The notes: a model not told the origin generated them from the sequence alone. Shown: positions 1-9,114, numbered from the stretch's first letter. The stretch is DNA of 64,000 nucleotides from Polyangiaceae bacterium (GCA_016719945.1 JADJYE010000030.1:496001-560000), one strand, 5' to 3'. Numbers and translations: made by a program.

Positions 1-1320
1 GCCTCGCAACACGGGCGACAACAGCTCGTGCGTCAGCGCGTTTCGCCGCCGGTAGTCGAGGTCCGCCGAGGGGTCGATCCACTCGGAGAGGAACTCTTGG
101 TCGCCGTCCCTCCACCACTCGGGACGGTGGAAGCGCGTCCCGAAGCGCTCCTCCCAGGCCTCGCGTTCGTCGTCGATCGGCGAGCCGGGGTAGAGCCGGA
201 ACGGATCGACCGAGAGGAAGCCGGTCGTGCCGCGCGGATCGAGGAACAGCTCCTTCAGGTAGGCCGCGCTCGTTCGCAGGGTCTGCTCGGTCTCCCCCGG
301 GTGGCCCATGATCACGTTCGCGCCCCAGGGAACGTCCTTCTCCCTCGCGCGCGCCGCGACGTATTTCATCCTGTCGAGGTAGTCCTCCAGCCGGCCTGCC
401 TTGCGGATCGTCGCGAGGTGCTTGGGGTCGCCGGACTCGAGGCCGAAGCCGAGCGAGCAGTTCGCGGCGCCGAACAGGTCGAGATCTTCGTCGTCGATCA
501 TGTCGATGCGCACGAGCAGCCAGAACTTGCGCGCGGGGACCGCCTCGGCCGCGAGCTTCTGCAGGAACTCGCGGCGCCACTTCTTGCGCATGCCGAACAG
601 GGCGTCGGCGAAATAGACGGTCATGCCCGCGAGATCGAAGAACGCGTGCGCGCGCCGCACCTCGTCGAGCGCGCGCTCCACGCTGTAGGGCCGCCAGCTC
701 ACCTCGCGCTTCGCGCGCTCCATGCAGAACGCGCAGTCGAAGGGGCACCCGCGAGACAGGTACACCTGCACCTGGGAGGCGATCTTCTTGGCGATGGGCT
801 TGTAGCGATCGAGGAGCGACCAGTCGGTCGGCGGCAGCTCGTCGAGGTCTTCGACCGGGTCGGAGCCGAGGATCTGACCGCGCATCGGCGCGCCGCCCTT
901 CACCGACTCGACGATCTTCGCGAGCGGCTTCTCGCCCTCACCGATCACCGCGACGTCGAACGGCGAGCCGTCGTAGACGAAATCGGTCGGGCGCGCGCTG
1001 GTGTGGTACCCGCCGGCGCACAGGACGGCGTCCGGGCAGGTCGCGCGGGCGACGGCCGCGACGGCCTCGATCTTGAGAAAGTCGTACGACGCGTAGCAGG
1101 AGAAGCCGATCACGTCGTAGCCCTTGCCGTCGGGGCCGGCGAACAAGCGCGGCAGATCGACGGGGCCGAACGCGCGCTCGGCGTGGAGGTCGACGATCTC
1201 GACCTTCGCACCCGTCTTCTCGCGCACGTACGTGCCCATGGTGACGAGCTGCGGACAGCCGAAATTCCCGGCCGCTGCGCCGTCGGTGCCCGGCCACACG
1301 AGCAAGACCCGCGGCGTCAT
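1..1320 (-). CDS. B12-binding-domain radical SAM protein, C-terminus cut by the window edge
   Basis: Reading the minus strand from an ATG at 1320 gives 440 codons without a stop to the left edge, so the gene is partial. The N-terminus has the Rossmann-like cobalamin-binding fold of this class (PRVLLVWPG, then YDVIGFSCYAS and VIGEGE). The radical SAM cluster motif follows at C192-x3-C196-x2-C199 (SRGCPFDCAFC). This family typically does methylations or C-C/C-S chemistry on unreactive carbons. I see no DxHxxG, which is common for radical SAM members. The ATG overlaps the stop of the upstream small lipoprotein gene (ATGA), so it is the last visible gene of a four-gene operon. The substrate is not evident; the Cys-Leu-rich neighbour is the obvious candidate (inference). 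Confidence 0.9.
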   Translation of the reverse strand, partial: MTPRVLLVWPGTDGAAAGNFGCPQLVTMGTYVREKTGAKVEIVDLHAERAFGPVDLPRLFAGPDGKGYDVIGFSCYASYDFLKIEAVAAVARATCPDAVLCAGGYHTSARPTDFVYDGSPFDVAVIGEGEKPLAKIVESVKGGAPMRGQILGSDPVEDLDELPPTDWSLLDRYKPIAKKIASQVQVYLSRGCPFDCAFCMERAKREVSWRPYSVERALDEVRRAHAFFDLAGMTVYFADALFGMRKKWRREFLQKLAAEAVPARKFWLLVRIDMIDDEDLDLFGAANCSLGFGLESGDPKHLATIRKAGRLEDYLDRMKYVAARAREKDVPWGANVIMGHPGETEQTLRTSAAYLKELFLDPRGTTGFLSVDPFRLYPGSPIDDEREAWEERFGTRFHRPEWWRDGDQEFLSEWIDPSADLDYRRRNALTHELLSPVLRG

Positions 1321-1730
1321 TGGCTCGGCGGGGGGGCCTTGCTGAGGCAAGGCTTGGGTCGGGCGACCTTGAGGCAGGGCCGCGGCTGGGGCGCCGTCGC
1401 GCTCGGGGGGGGCGCGCGCTCGACGGACAGGCACGGCGCCGGCTCCGGTGCCGCGCTGGCGGAGGCGCTGGAGGACGCGCTGGCGGACGCGCTCGGCGCG
1501 GCGCTGGGCGGCGGCTCCGCGACCGACGCGGTCAGGCAGACGCTCGGCGCTGCGCTCATCGCGCTGGCGATGGTGGAGCCTGACGCTAGAGGCGCCGTCT
1601 GGCTGGACGCGCCGTCCGCCGGATCGGAGCCACACCCGACGAGCCCCGCGACCGCGGCGGCCACGAGCACCCGGCGCCGCGCCAGGATCGCCGCGCGATC
1701 GTCCTCTCCGTCTCCTGCCGGCGGGCTCAT
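1317..1730 (-). CDS. Small Ala/Ser/Pro-rich lipoprotein-like peptide with four Cys-Leu motifs
   Basis: The gene encodes 137 aa. Residues 1-20 are polar and end in Arg-Arg-Arg. A hydrophobic stretch follows, ending in a lipobox-like LVGC at Cys33, so export with lipid attachment is likely. The rest is low complexity (Ala/Ser/Pro). It carries Cys-Leu at residues 65, 100, 119 and 128; the last three sit in a repeated frame, Pro-Cys-Leu-[Ser/Lys]-x-x-[Arg/Lys]. The start overlaps the stop of the SPASM radical SAM gene and its stop overlaps the start of the B12 radical SAM gene, both ATGA. A short repeat-bearing protein between two radical SAM enzymes is the layout of a modified-peptide precursor. 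It could also be an ordinary linker-rich lipoprotein. I do not recognise the family. Confidence 0.75.
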   Translation of the reverse strand: MSPPAGDGEDDRAAILARRRVLVAAAVAGLVGCGSDPADGASSQTAPLASGSTIASAMSAAPSVCLTASVAEPPPSAAPSASASASSSASASAAPEPAPCLSVERAPPPSATAPQPRPCLKVARPKPCLSKAPPPSQ

Positions 1731-2830
1731 TCTGCGGCCCCCGCGGCCGCTCGGCGCGCCAGGCGGGACGCGGGTATGAACTTCTCGCCGCCCTTGCGCG
1801 CAGCCCGCAGCTTGTCGCCGAAGGTCTCGTCGACGTGCTGGGCGACGAACGGGTCGAGGCCGACCTCTCCCAGCACCGAGTGCGCCGCGGCGCCGCAGCC
1901 GCCGAGACAGCTCGACCTGTACGGACAAGGCGCGCAGAACTCCGGCGTGACGTCGCGGTAGCCCATCACCTTCTTGGACTCGACCAGCTCTGCGAACGAG
2001 CTCGACCTGGCGTCGCCGATGACCTCGGTGTGCAGCGTGCAGTTCTTGAGCTCTCCGCGCGGGCCGAGCGCGAGCTCTTGCATCTCGGTGCCGATGGGGC
2101 AGCCGCCGAAGTTGATGTGGGGGAACTCGGCGTGATCGACGACGCACTGGGGGACCGGCATCGTTACCTGTAGGCGCATGCCGGCCTCGCCGAACGGGCT
2201 CGCCTGGCGCAGCGCTTCGAGCAGCTCCGACCGCGTCGGCAACAGCTCGGCGACCTGCTCTGACGCGTACCCGGCTGGCGAGTACCGCGCGAGCGCGACG
2301 TCGCGCGCGCCGAGCTCTCGCCACTGCTCTAGGATCTGCCCGACGAAGCGCGCGTTCTTGCGGGTGATGACGATGCAGCCGGCGATCGTCACGCCGAACT
2401 TCTTCAGGGCGCGGATGCCGGCGAGCGTGGGCTCGTAGCAGCCCTCACCGACGTGCTCTTCGTGCAGCTCCTTGGTCGGTCCGTTCAGCGTGATCTGGAC
2501 GAACAGCGGATCGAAGGCCGCCAGACGCTCCGCGTGGCTTTCGCTGATGACGCCGCCGTTCGAGATGATGAGCGCGCGCTTGCCGTGCTTCTGGATGATG
2601 CCGAGCACGTCGAACAGCTCGGGCCTCGCGAAGGGCTCGCCGCCCGTCAGCGTGAGGTGATCGAAGTCGACCTCGGTGAGCGCGCGATCGACCAGGCCGA
2701 GCAGCTGCTCCCGCGGCAGCGAGCCTATGTTCGCTGGCTCATCGCGCCAGTCGTTGTAGCAGTAGCCGCACTTCTGGTTGCAGAAGGCGGTCAGCTCGAT
2801 CGCGAGCGAGTAGCGCTTGGGACGGCTCAC
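1727..2830 (-). CDS. Radical SAM protein with C-terminal SPASM-like cysteine region
   Basis: The protein is 367 aa from a GTG start at 2830, chosen because it overlaps the upstream TGA (GTGA) and places the cluster motif close to the N-terminus as usual. C17-x3-C21-x2-C24 (CNQKCGYC) binds the 4Fe-4S cluster that cleaves SAM, and GGEP at 62-65 is the SAM-contact motif. The C-terminal third has a Cys-rich SPASM-type region (GGCPIG, KNCTLH, then FCAPCPYRSSCLGGC), which binds auxiliary clusters in enzymes that modify peptides or proteins. A frame open further upstream is out of character and ignored. The gene lies directly before the small Cys-Leu lipoprotein, its most plausible partner (inference). 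Confidence 0.9.
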   Translation of the reverse strand: MSRPKRYSLAIELTAFCNQKCGYCYNDWRDEPANIGSLPREQLLGLVDRALTEVDFDHLTLTGGEPFARPELFDVLGIIQKHGKRALIISNGGVISESHAERLAAFDPLFVQITLNGPTKELHEEHVGEGCYEPTLAGIRALKKFGVTIAGCIVITRKNARFVGQILEQWRELGARDVALARYSPAGYASEQVAELLPTRSELLEALRQASPFGEAGMRLQVTMPVPQCVVDHAEFPHINFGGCPIGTEMQELALGPRGELKNCTLHTEVIGDARSSSFAELVESKKVMGYRDVTPEFCAPCPYRSSCLGGCGAAAHSVLGEVGLDPFVAQHVDETFGDKLRAARKGGEKFIPASRLARRAAAGAAE

Positions 2831-3366
2831 TGGCGCAGCGTACCACGCTCCTTCTCGAGGAGCTGCCGCACGCCCTTGGCGATCTCCACCAGGTTCGTCT
2901 GGACCGAGCCGACGATGATCTTTTCGGCCGTCTCGGCGACGGTCCTCTGCAGCAGGCGGGGGACTCCCGGGACCTTCCCCGCGTCGATCGTCAGCTCCCC
3001 GCGGATCTCCAGGCGCGTCCCCGCGGCCAGCGGCACGTACGCGTTCTTGCCCGCGCTGGCGACCGCGCCCGGGAAGGCGTGGACGTCGGTGCGCCAGGTC
3101 ACCGTGAAGTCCGTGGCGTGCCAGGTGGCGTAGTCGGTCCAGCGCAGCATCGACTCCTTGAGCACGCCCCGGACGACCTTCGGGATGTCGCCCCCGCCGA
3201 CCCACTCGTTGACGAAGTCGGTCTGGGCCTCGCGGTCCTCTCGGGACACGACCCGGATCGCCTGGATGTTGGGGAGGTACGGGACCAGATCGGCGAGCCG
3301 ATCTCGATAGGTCTCGAACACGAGGGCGCGGTCGAACGGGAGCTCGACGTCAGCGTGGATGCGCAT
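2827..3366 (-). CDS. SRPBCC (START/polyketide cyclase-like) family protein
   Basis: The 179-aa protein begins MRIHADVELPF, the usual start of SRPBCC helix-grip proteins that bind hydrophobic ligands in a deep pocket. The order is the standard one: a first strand, the helix VFETYRDRLADLVPYLPNI, a series of strands ending in TRLEIRGELTID, and a long C-terminal helix. No catalytic residue set identifies a reaction. It is the first gene of the four-gene operon and overlaps the radical SAM/SPASM gene by 4 nt. It may supply a lipophilic ligand or act as an accessory binding protein for that system, but nothing in the sequence proves it. Confidence 0.8.
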   Translation of the reverse strand: MRIHADVELPFDRALVFETYRDRLADLVPYLPNIQAIRVVSREDREAQTDFVNEWVGGGDIPKVVRGVLKESMLRWTDYATWHATDFTVTWRTDVHAFPGAVASAGKNAYVPLAAGTRLEIRGELTIDAGKVPGVPRLLQRTVAETAEKIIVGSVQTNLVEIAKGVRQLLEKERGTLRQ

Positions 3367-3376
3367 GCGCGCGAGG

Positions 3377-4957
3377 TTACGATTGCTTGAAGCGCAGCTC
3401 CACGTCGCCGATGGTGATCAGGTCGCCGCCTGTGAGCTTGTGGGGGCCCTGCGCGAGGCGCTTGCCGTTGACGGCGGTGGGGTTCGTGCTGCCGAGGTCG
3501 GAGACGTAGTAGTCGCCGCCCAGGAAGAAGATGTCCGCGTGCAGGCGCGAGATCTGGGCGCTCGGCAGGGTGATGTCGGCGCTCGGGGTGCGGCCGAGGG
3601 TGTTGCGAGGCCCCAGCTCGAACCGCTCGCCCTCCTTCGGGCCCTTCTCGACGACGAGCACGCCGGGCCGCGTGATCGGGCCGGCGAGGTTCATGGTGAG
3701 CCGCGACGCGGCCGCCCCCATGCGCTTGGACGAGGCGCAGAGCCCGTCGGACTTGGAGAACGTCCGCGTCACGCCCGCGGCCTTCAGCGCCGCGAGGGCC
3801 TCACGCGACGGACGTCGCTCCATCGCCATGGCCTCGTCGAGCAGCTGCTCCCAGGCCTCGGAGAGGTCCGACCCGTCCGCCGCGACATAGCCCGGCACCG
3901 CCTCGATCTCCCGCATGAAGCCGCGCAAGATCGCCGCGGCGCCATCGAACTGCTGGCGATCCGCGAGCGCGCGCGCCTCGGCGCGGACGAGGTCGGCCCG
4001 AACCATGAGCGCCTTCGCGAGCGCCGCTGCCCGCGGGACGAAGGCGTCGCCGCCGATGTCGACGTGAGCGACGGCGGTCTCCAGGCTCGGCTGCTTGTAC
4101 CCCGCCTGGGTGAAGCTGACGCGCGCGGTGAGCAGCGCGCCGAGCGCGCGCGCCGGGTCGAGCATGGCTCGCAGCTGGACCACCAGGGTGCGCGCGGTGA
4201 GCGCCGCCAGATCCGGGACCGACACCACGAGGCCATCGCGGGTAAACCGCGGCTCGCTCGCGCCGAGCACGCGCTCGATCTCGACGCCCGGCTCAGGGAT
4301 CAGCAGCACCTCGATCGAGTCGACCGCGATGTCGCCCTGGGTGCCGACGGCCTGCGCGAGCTCGAGCTGGCACGTCCCGGGGTCCGCGATGAAGCGGTAC
4401 GCGCCGCCGCCCGACTCGGCGATCGCGTTCAAGACGCGTTCGTCGTGGCGAACGCCGTACCCGAGCGTCGAGATCGAGGCGCGAGAGCGCAGGGTCGACG
4501 CGAGCGCGGCGAGCTCGTCTTGGCTCGTCGCGCCCTCGTTGGGCTCACCGTCCGAGAGCAGCACGAGCGCGGTCTTCGTCCCCTCGGGGACCTCCCTGGG
4601 CAGCTGCTCCGCCCCGAGCCTCAGGCCCGCCTCGATGTTGGTGCGGTCGTCCGCGGCGAGCCGCGCGACCCGGCCGGAGATCGCGCGGCGCGCGGTACCT
4701 TCGAGCGCGCTCACGGCCGACACCACGGTCGCGCGCGTCGAGAAGGCGACCACGCCGACCTGATCATCGTCGCGAAGCAGCGCGAGGATACGCTCCACCG
4801 AGCGCTGGACCTGCTCGAGCGCCGGCCCGGCCATCGAGCCGGACACGTCGAGCACGAGGCACAGCGCGAGCAGCCTGCGCCGTCGCTCGAGCGGGACGTC
4901 TCCGGCCACGAGCTCGAGGACGACGGAGAGCGCGGCGTCGCCGGGGGGGACACGCAC
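3377..4957 (-). CDS. von Willebrand A domain protein with C-terminal FHA domain
   Basis: From the GTG at 4957 the product is 526 aa. A vWA domain occupies about residues 30-210, with the MIDAS metal site DVSGS at 37-41, the Thr in DRTNIEAGL and the Asp in LSDGEPNEG. The middle third is helical. Residues from about 430 to the end are an FHA phosphothreonine-binding domain (GRTPSADITLP, SRLHAD, DLGSTN). No signal peptide or membrane segment is seen, so it is likely cytosolic and may read Ser/Thr kinase signalling. The start is uncertain. The frame stays open and protein-like (TVTATPTC) for 16 codons upstream of the GTG with no start codon, while an ATG at 5009 lies in another frame, so a one-base error near 4990 may hide the true N-terminus. 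Confidence 0.88.
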   Translation of the reverse strand: MRVPPGDAALSVVLELVAGDVPLERRRRLLALCLVLDVSGSMAGPALEQVQRSVERILALLRDDDQVGVVAFSTRATVVSAVSALEGTARRAISGRVARLAADDRTNIEAGLRLGAEQLPREVPEGTKTALVLLSDGEPNEGATSQDELAALASTLRSRASISTLGYGVRHDERVLNAIAESGGGAYRFIADPGTCQLELAQAVGTQGDIAVDSIEVLLIPEPGVEIERVLGASEPRFTRDGLVVSVPDLAALTARTLVVQLRAMLDPARALGALLTARVSFTQAGYKQPSLETAVAHVDIGGDAFVPRAAALAKALMVRADLVRAEARALADRQQFDGAAAILRGFMREIEAVPGYVAADGSDLSEAWEQLLDEAMAMERRPSREALAALKAAGVTRTFSKSDGLCASSKRMGAAASRLTMNLAGPITRPGVLVVEKGPKEGERFELGPRNTLGRTPSADITLPSAQISRLHADIFFLGGDYYVSDLGSTNPTAVNGKRLAQGPHKLTGGDLITIGDVELRFKQS

Positions 4958-5087
4958 GCACGTCGGCGTCGCGGTGACGGTCAGGACGGGAGGCGGCGGA
5001 CGCGGTCATCCTGAAGCTTAGCAGGGTGGACGAGTCGGCACGGTCATTGTGCTCGACGAGGTGGGCGCCGCCATTTCACCCCCCGGC

Positions 5088-5110
5088 CCCCCTCTCCTTC
5101 GGCGAGGGGG
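5088..5110 (-). terminator. Hairpin downstream of the cytochrome operon
   Basis: CCCCCTC at 5088-5094 pairs perfectly with GAGGGGG at 5104-5110 around a 9-nt loop containing TTCG. It sits 26 nt past the stop of the 26-haem gene, in the 178-bp gap before the vWA-FHA gene. There is no clear T-tract, so termination is an inference from position and stem strength. Confidence 0.4.
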
Positions 5111-5135
5111 AGCCTGAGAGGCAGGGACCTCTGGC

Positions 5136-6840
5136 TCAGTAGCCCTTGAAGGTGTGGCAGCCGTTGCACACCTTCGCGGTCGGCTCGTGCTCGGTCTTGT
5201 CAGTGTGGCAGCCGAGGCACTTCGCGCGGTCGGCCTTCGGCGCGGCGTGGGACGTGTGGCAGCTGCCGCAGGTTTTATGGTCCTTCACGGCGTGCATCCC
5301 GCCGGCGCTCGGCGTGGCCGTGTGGCACGTACCGCAGCCAGGCGGGCTCGCGACCCCCGAGGGGCCGTGGGGGCGGTGGCACGAGGCGCAGCTGCCCTTC
5401 ACGCCGTCGTGCGGCCCCGCCGACTTCCCGGCGTGGCAGCCCTCGCAGCTGGTGGCCTTCGCGAGCAGCGACTTGTCGTGGCCGTCGTGGCACTGCGTGC
5501 ACGGCCCGTGGCCCTTGGTCATCGACTTGTGTTGCTCGGCGTGGCAGCTGGAGCATGAGCCGGAGCCGGCGTGTGGGTCGTGCGCGTCCCCGTGGCAGCT
5601 GCCACACGCGGCGTGCTTGGACGACGCCTTGTGCTGCTGCTGGTGACAGCCCTCGCAGCCAGGCGCCTTCGCGGCGACGAACTGGTGCGGCGTGTGGCAG
5701 GTCTCGCAGGAGGCGTTCATGCCGTGCGCGAGGTCGCTGTCGGCGACGTCGTCGTGGCAGCTGGTGCACGCCGCGGCGCCCGCTGCGTGGCCCTGGGAGC
5801 CGCCGTGCGGATCGTGGCAGGTCGTGCACACCTCCGTCGCGCCGTCGGCGTGCTCGACGCTGACCGTGTCGTGGCAGCCCTTGCAGGTCGCGGCGCTGAC
5901 CGAGCGTGGCGCGTGCGTCTGGTGGCAGCTGCCGCAGGCTTGGTGCGCGGCCGGTACGTCGGTCATCACGTGATCGGCGTGGCAGCTGGTGCAGCTTGCC
6001 GCGCTGGCCTTCTCGAACCCGTGCGGCTCGTGGCAGCTGGTGCAGGTGTCGTGGCCGTCGAACAGCGTCGCCGCGGTGAACACCTTCGGCTGCTCCTCCT
6101 CGTGGCAGGGGACGCAGCGGCCGGAGGCCTCACCCGCCGCCTCGTGCGGCTCGTGGCAGTCGCTGCACACCAGCTGCTGCTCGCGACCCTGCGCGCCGTG
6201 CAGCACGTGGTCCTTGCCCTCGTGGCAGTCGCTGCACTTGCGCTCCTTCACCCACGGCTCGTCGTGGGGCTGGTGGCAGCTCTCGCACGCCTGCGTGCCG
6301 TGCACGTCGATCAGCGGCACCGCGGCGTCCTCGTCGCCGTGGCACTTCTGGCACTCCCAGGCGGTCGTGCGCACGTCGCCCGACCCTTCGAGGTCGTGGC
6401 AGGCGAGGCAGTGCTCCTCGGCCATCCGCGGGATGGTGACGTCGACGTCCTCGTGGCACTCGGCGCAGCGCTCGCCCGCCGGCTCGCCGAAGCCCTCGAT
6501 CCTCGCCCAGGTGGCAGCAGGTGCAGTGGGTGCCCGCGCCGGTGTGCTCCGAGACGTCGTGCCCCATCTGCATCGCGCGCGAGCGCCACGCCTCGTCGGG
6601 GCTCTTCATGTCGTGGCAAGCCGAGCAGCGGTACGCGCCGCGGCCCGCGTGCGCCGCCTTCGCGTCGCCCGCGTGCGCCGCCTTCGCGTCGAGGCCCGCG
6701 TGGGGGTCCTTCGGAGGCGGGGCCGCCTCCTCGGCGTCGTCGCCGCCGCCCATCAGCCCACACGCGGTCGCGATCGCGACCGCGGCGAGGAGGGGCGCGA
6801 GGTGGAGCAGCCCCGCTGAGCTGGCGCCGCGCGCTGCCAC
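5136..6840 (-). CDS. 26-haem c-type cytochrome, interrupted by one frameshift
   Basis: From a GTG at 6840, one base after the stop of the upstream gene, the protein begins with a hydrophobic export signal ending IATAC and an Ala/Pro/Gly linker. It carries CSACH and CTCCH, then changes frame near 6495-6510. The downstream frame continues CAECH and a further 23 CxxCH sites to the stop at 5136. The total is 26 haem-binding motifs in about 568 residues, one per 20-25 residues, with many extra His and the recurring x-PH-x pattern of multihaem wires. The span is 3n+1 nt, so one extra base explains it. It is the last gene of the five-gene operon and probably carries electrons in the periplasm or at a membrane surface. 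If the frameshift is real, translation would stop after the first two haems. Confidence 0.85.
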
Positions 6841-6841
6841 C

Positions 6842-7912
6842 TCAGCGGCCTCCGAGGTGGCAAGCGACGCACGGCCTGGCCGCGAGGTCGCCGCGCGGAC
6901 GCGAGCCCGGCGCGTGCGGGTTGCCCCCGGCGGCGCCGACCGCGTGGCAGCTGACGCACAGCTGCTCCCCAGCGCCGCCATGGCAGGCCTCGCAGCCCGC
7001 GGGGTCCCGCCACACCGCGGGCCCGTGCAGGTTCGGCGCGCCCGGTGGGCCGATCCAGCCGGCGGGGTGCGGGTTGATCGACGGGGGGGTCGCGGCGGCG
7101 GCCTGCTTCGACAGGCGCTGCTCGCGCTCGTGACAGCTCGAGCAGCTCTCGGGGGCGTGGCACGACGTGCACAAGCCGCCCGCGTTCGCGCTCTCGTCCG
7201 CGTGGCGCGCGAGGAACCCGGCCGCGTGCAGGCCACCCATGCCCGGCGTGTCGAACGCGAGCCGCTCGGGGGCGGCCGGCATCATGTCGCCCGCGTGGCA
7301 GGCCGCGCAGGTGCGCTCCGAGTGGCAGGTCGCGCACATCGAGTCGGCGTGCGCCGCCACGCTCGCGTGGTCGCTGCCGAACGTGGGGCTGTGCACGAAA
7401 TGATCCTCGGGGACCGTGCCCTCCGTCTGCAGGTCGACGTGACAGGCTTGGCAGTCCTTCGCCATGAACTCGTCGTCGTGCCCGTGGCACGACAGGCACT
7501 CGGCCATCTTCGGTCGCAAGATGGCCGCCCCGCTCCCGGCGTCGGCGTGGCAGCGCACGCAGTCCGTCTTCGTCTCGGTGCGGTGCTTCGCGTGGTCGAA
7601 GCGGAGCACCTCGCGCGCCCGCATGGCGCCCCCGCGCGCGAACGGCAGGCCGTGGCAGTCTCCGCACTCGCGCTGATCGTGCGGCTTCTCGTGGCACTTA
7701 ACGCACGCCGCCTTGCTGGGGATGTTGAGCTCGCCCGTCTCGCCGGTCTTGCGGATCCCGTCGTGGCAGTTGAGGCAGTGCACCCCGGCGACGGCGTGCT
7801 CGTGGTGCTCGAAGGCGCGCTCCTGCGACGCCTCCGGCTTGATGCCGAGGATCGCCGCGCAGGCGGTCGTCGCCACCAGCGCGACAGGGAGCAACCAGCG
7901 ACGCCGGCTCAT
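6842..7912 (-). CDS. 13-haem c-type cytochrome
   Basis: The 356-aa product starts with a positively charged, hydrophobic signal (MSRRRWLLPVALVATTAC). The Cys could be a lipidation site, but the lipobox is weak. Thirteen CxxCH motifs follow, beginning CLNCH, CVKCH, CGDCH and ending CEACH, CVSCH, CVACH. The start is fixed by ATGA overlap with the stop of the beta-barrel gene upstream, and the 26-haem gene begins one base after its stop. In Shewanella the comparable position next to the porin gene belongs to MtrA, a periplasmic decahaem that plugs the porin; this protein may do the same (inference). It is not a recognisable MtrA by eye and has three more haem sites. Confidence 0.88.
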   Translation of the reverse strand: MSRRRWLLPVALVATTACAAILGIKPEASQERAFEHHEHAVAGVHCLNCHDGIRKTGETGELNIPSKAACVKCHEKPHDQRECGDCHGLPFARGGAMRAREVLRFDHAKHRTETKTDCVRCHADAGSGAAILRPKMAECLSCHGHDDEFMAKDCQACHVDLQTEGTVPEDHFVHSPTFGSDHASVAAHADSMCATCHSERTCAACHAGDMMPAAPERLAFDTPGMGGLHAAGFLARHADESANAGGLCTSCHAPESCSSCHEREQRLSKQAAAATPPSINPHPAGWIGPPGAPNLHGPAVWRDPAGCEACHGGAGEQLCVSCHAVGAAGGNPHAPGSRPRGDLAARPCVACHLGGR

Positions 7913-9114
7913 CGGGAGCTCCACGTGCCAGAGACGCGCAGCAGGCCGCCGACGCTCGAGCTGTACGCGGGGGTCGACGAGACCTCGACCGCGGCGGCGA
8001 TCTCGAGCAGCTCGACCGGGAGGTAGCGAAGGCCCGCGAGCACCCATGGCCACGCTGGACCGCGATCTCCGGGGTCGTCGGGGATCGCGACCTCGGCCTC
8101 GGTGACCGCGCCCAGGCCGTACGCGAGCGGCAGCCGAAGCCACGCGCGCGCGCCGGTCCACGAGTGGCCGGGCATCGAGACGCGCCGCGCCTCGGCCCCC
8201 AGGGCGCCGCGGCCTTCGTCGTCGAGGCGCAGCTCGGCGCGGGCGGTCTGCGTGGCGCCCGGTCGGTCCGAGGCGAGGTCGACCGTCGCGGTCGCGCCGA
8301 GATCGAGCCGCGGCGCGACGCGATAGAACCCGGTGAGGCCGATCTCGCCGGCGTCGTAGCTGCCGAGCGCCGCGAACAGGGAGGTCGCCGGGAGCAGCAG
8401 CGACGGCGTTCGCCGCGCGCCGAACAGCTCGAGCCGGTTCATCCCGTCGTGGAGCATCGCGCTGAAGCGCGCCTGCACGAGCCCGAGGCGGTCGAGGTCC
8501 ACCGCGCCCGTGCTCGAGATCGCGAAGTGTTTGTGCGGCGTGGCCGAGGCCTCGAGGCCGAGCTCGGAGCGCGCCAGGCGCCCCTCGTCTCGCTCCTGCC
8601 AGTACGACGCGCCGATCGTGGCGACGCCGCCGATCTCCTGGCTGAGGCGAGCGCCGGCAAGCCAGTCGAAGCTGCGCCCCTGGAAGCGAGGCTGGACCGG
8701 GATGCCAGCGAAGACGTCGGCCTTCATGCCGATGGGCGTGCTGACCGAGGCCACCGCGCCGTCGAGCCGCAGCGGACGCACCGCCCCGGCCGCGTAGATC
8801 AGCCGCCCGAAGCGCAGCCCGAGCCCTCGCTCCGGATCGCGGATACGCACCGAGGCGAGGATGGCCTCTCCTTGTGCCTCGGGATCTCCCTGCGGATCGA
8901 CCGCGGCGCCGGTCCACACCATCGCCTCTGCGTCGACGAGGAGCAGCCCACGCTCGTGCGCGGCGGCCTGGAGCATCACGAACGCCGACGGATCGGGCGC
9001 CTGAGCGAAGACGTCGGCGCGCAGCCGATAAGGCTCGGCGGACCCCGTCTCGGCGGCTGCCCACAGCGCAGCCGCCGTCGCGGCCCCGACCAGCCTCGCG
9101 CGCGCGCTCACCAT
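7909..9114 (-). CDS. Predicted outer-membrane beta-barrel protein of the cytochrome operon
   Basis: The 401-aa protein has a signal peptide (MVSARARLVGAATAAALWAAA, cleavage near GSA-E). It then shows alternating amphipathic strands rich in Gly, Leu, Arg and aromatics, ending with an aromatic/Arg-type strand, RVSGTWSSR. No Cys-rich or haem motif is present. Its place between haem-protein genes, overlapping both, suggests it is the sheath through which cytochromes cross the outer membrane, as MtrB and PioB do. At about 400 residues it is much shorter than MtrB (about 700), so it would form a smaller barrel. The ATG at 9114 is chosen for the signal peptide; a GTG one codon in is possible. Confidence 0.75.
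   Translation of the reverse strand: MVSARARLVGAATAAALWAAAETGSAEPYRLRADVFAQAPDPSAFVMLQAAAHERGLLLVDAEAMVWTGAAVDPQGDPEAQGEAILASVRIRDPERGLGLRFGRLIYAAGAVRPLRLDGAVASVSTPIGMKADVFAGIPVQPRFQGRSFDWLAGARLSQEIGGVATIGASYWQERDEGRLARSELGLEASATPHKHFAISSTGAVDLDRLGLVQARFSAMLHDGMNRLELFGARRTPSLLLPATSLFAALGSYDAGEIGLTGFYRVAPRLDLGATATVDLASDRPGATQTARAELRLDDEGRGALGAEARRVSMPGHSWTGARAWLRLPLAYGLGAVTEAEVAIPDDPGDRGPAWPWVLAGLRYLPVELLEIAAAVEVSSTPAYSSSVGGLLRVSGTWSSR

Noticed and set aside
28..1779. 583-aa plus-strand open frame at the left edge
   Set aside because: It is antisense to the B12 radical SAM and small lipoprotein genes; its Arg/Val/Glu/Ala-rich product is typical of non-coding frames in this G+C content.
3359..5014. 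551-aa plus-strand open frame
   Set aside because: It is the antisense shadow of the vWA-FHA gene, whose motifs are clear on the other strand.
5571..7133. 520-aa plus-strand open frame over the cytochrome genes
   Set aside because: The repeated Val/Ala/Leu pattern is the complement of CxxCH codons; the minus strand holds the real genes.
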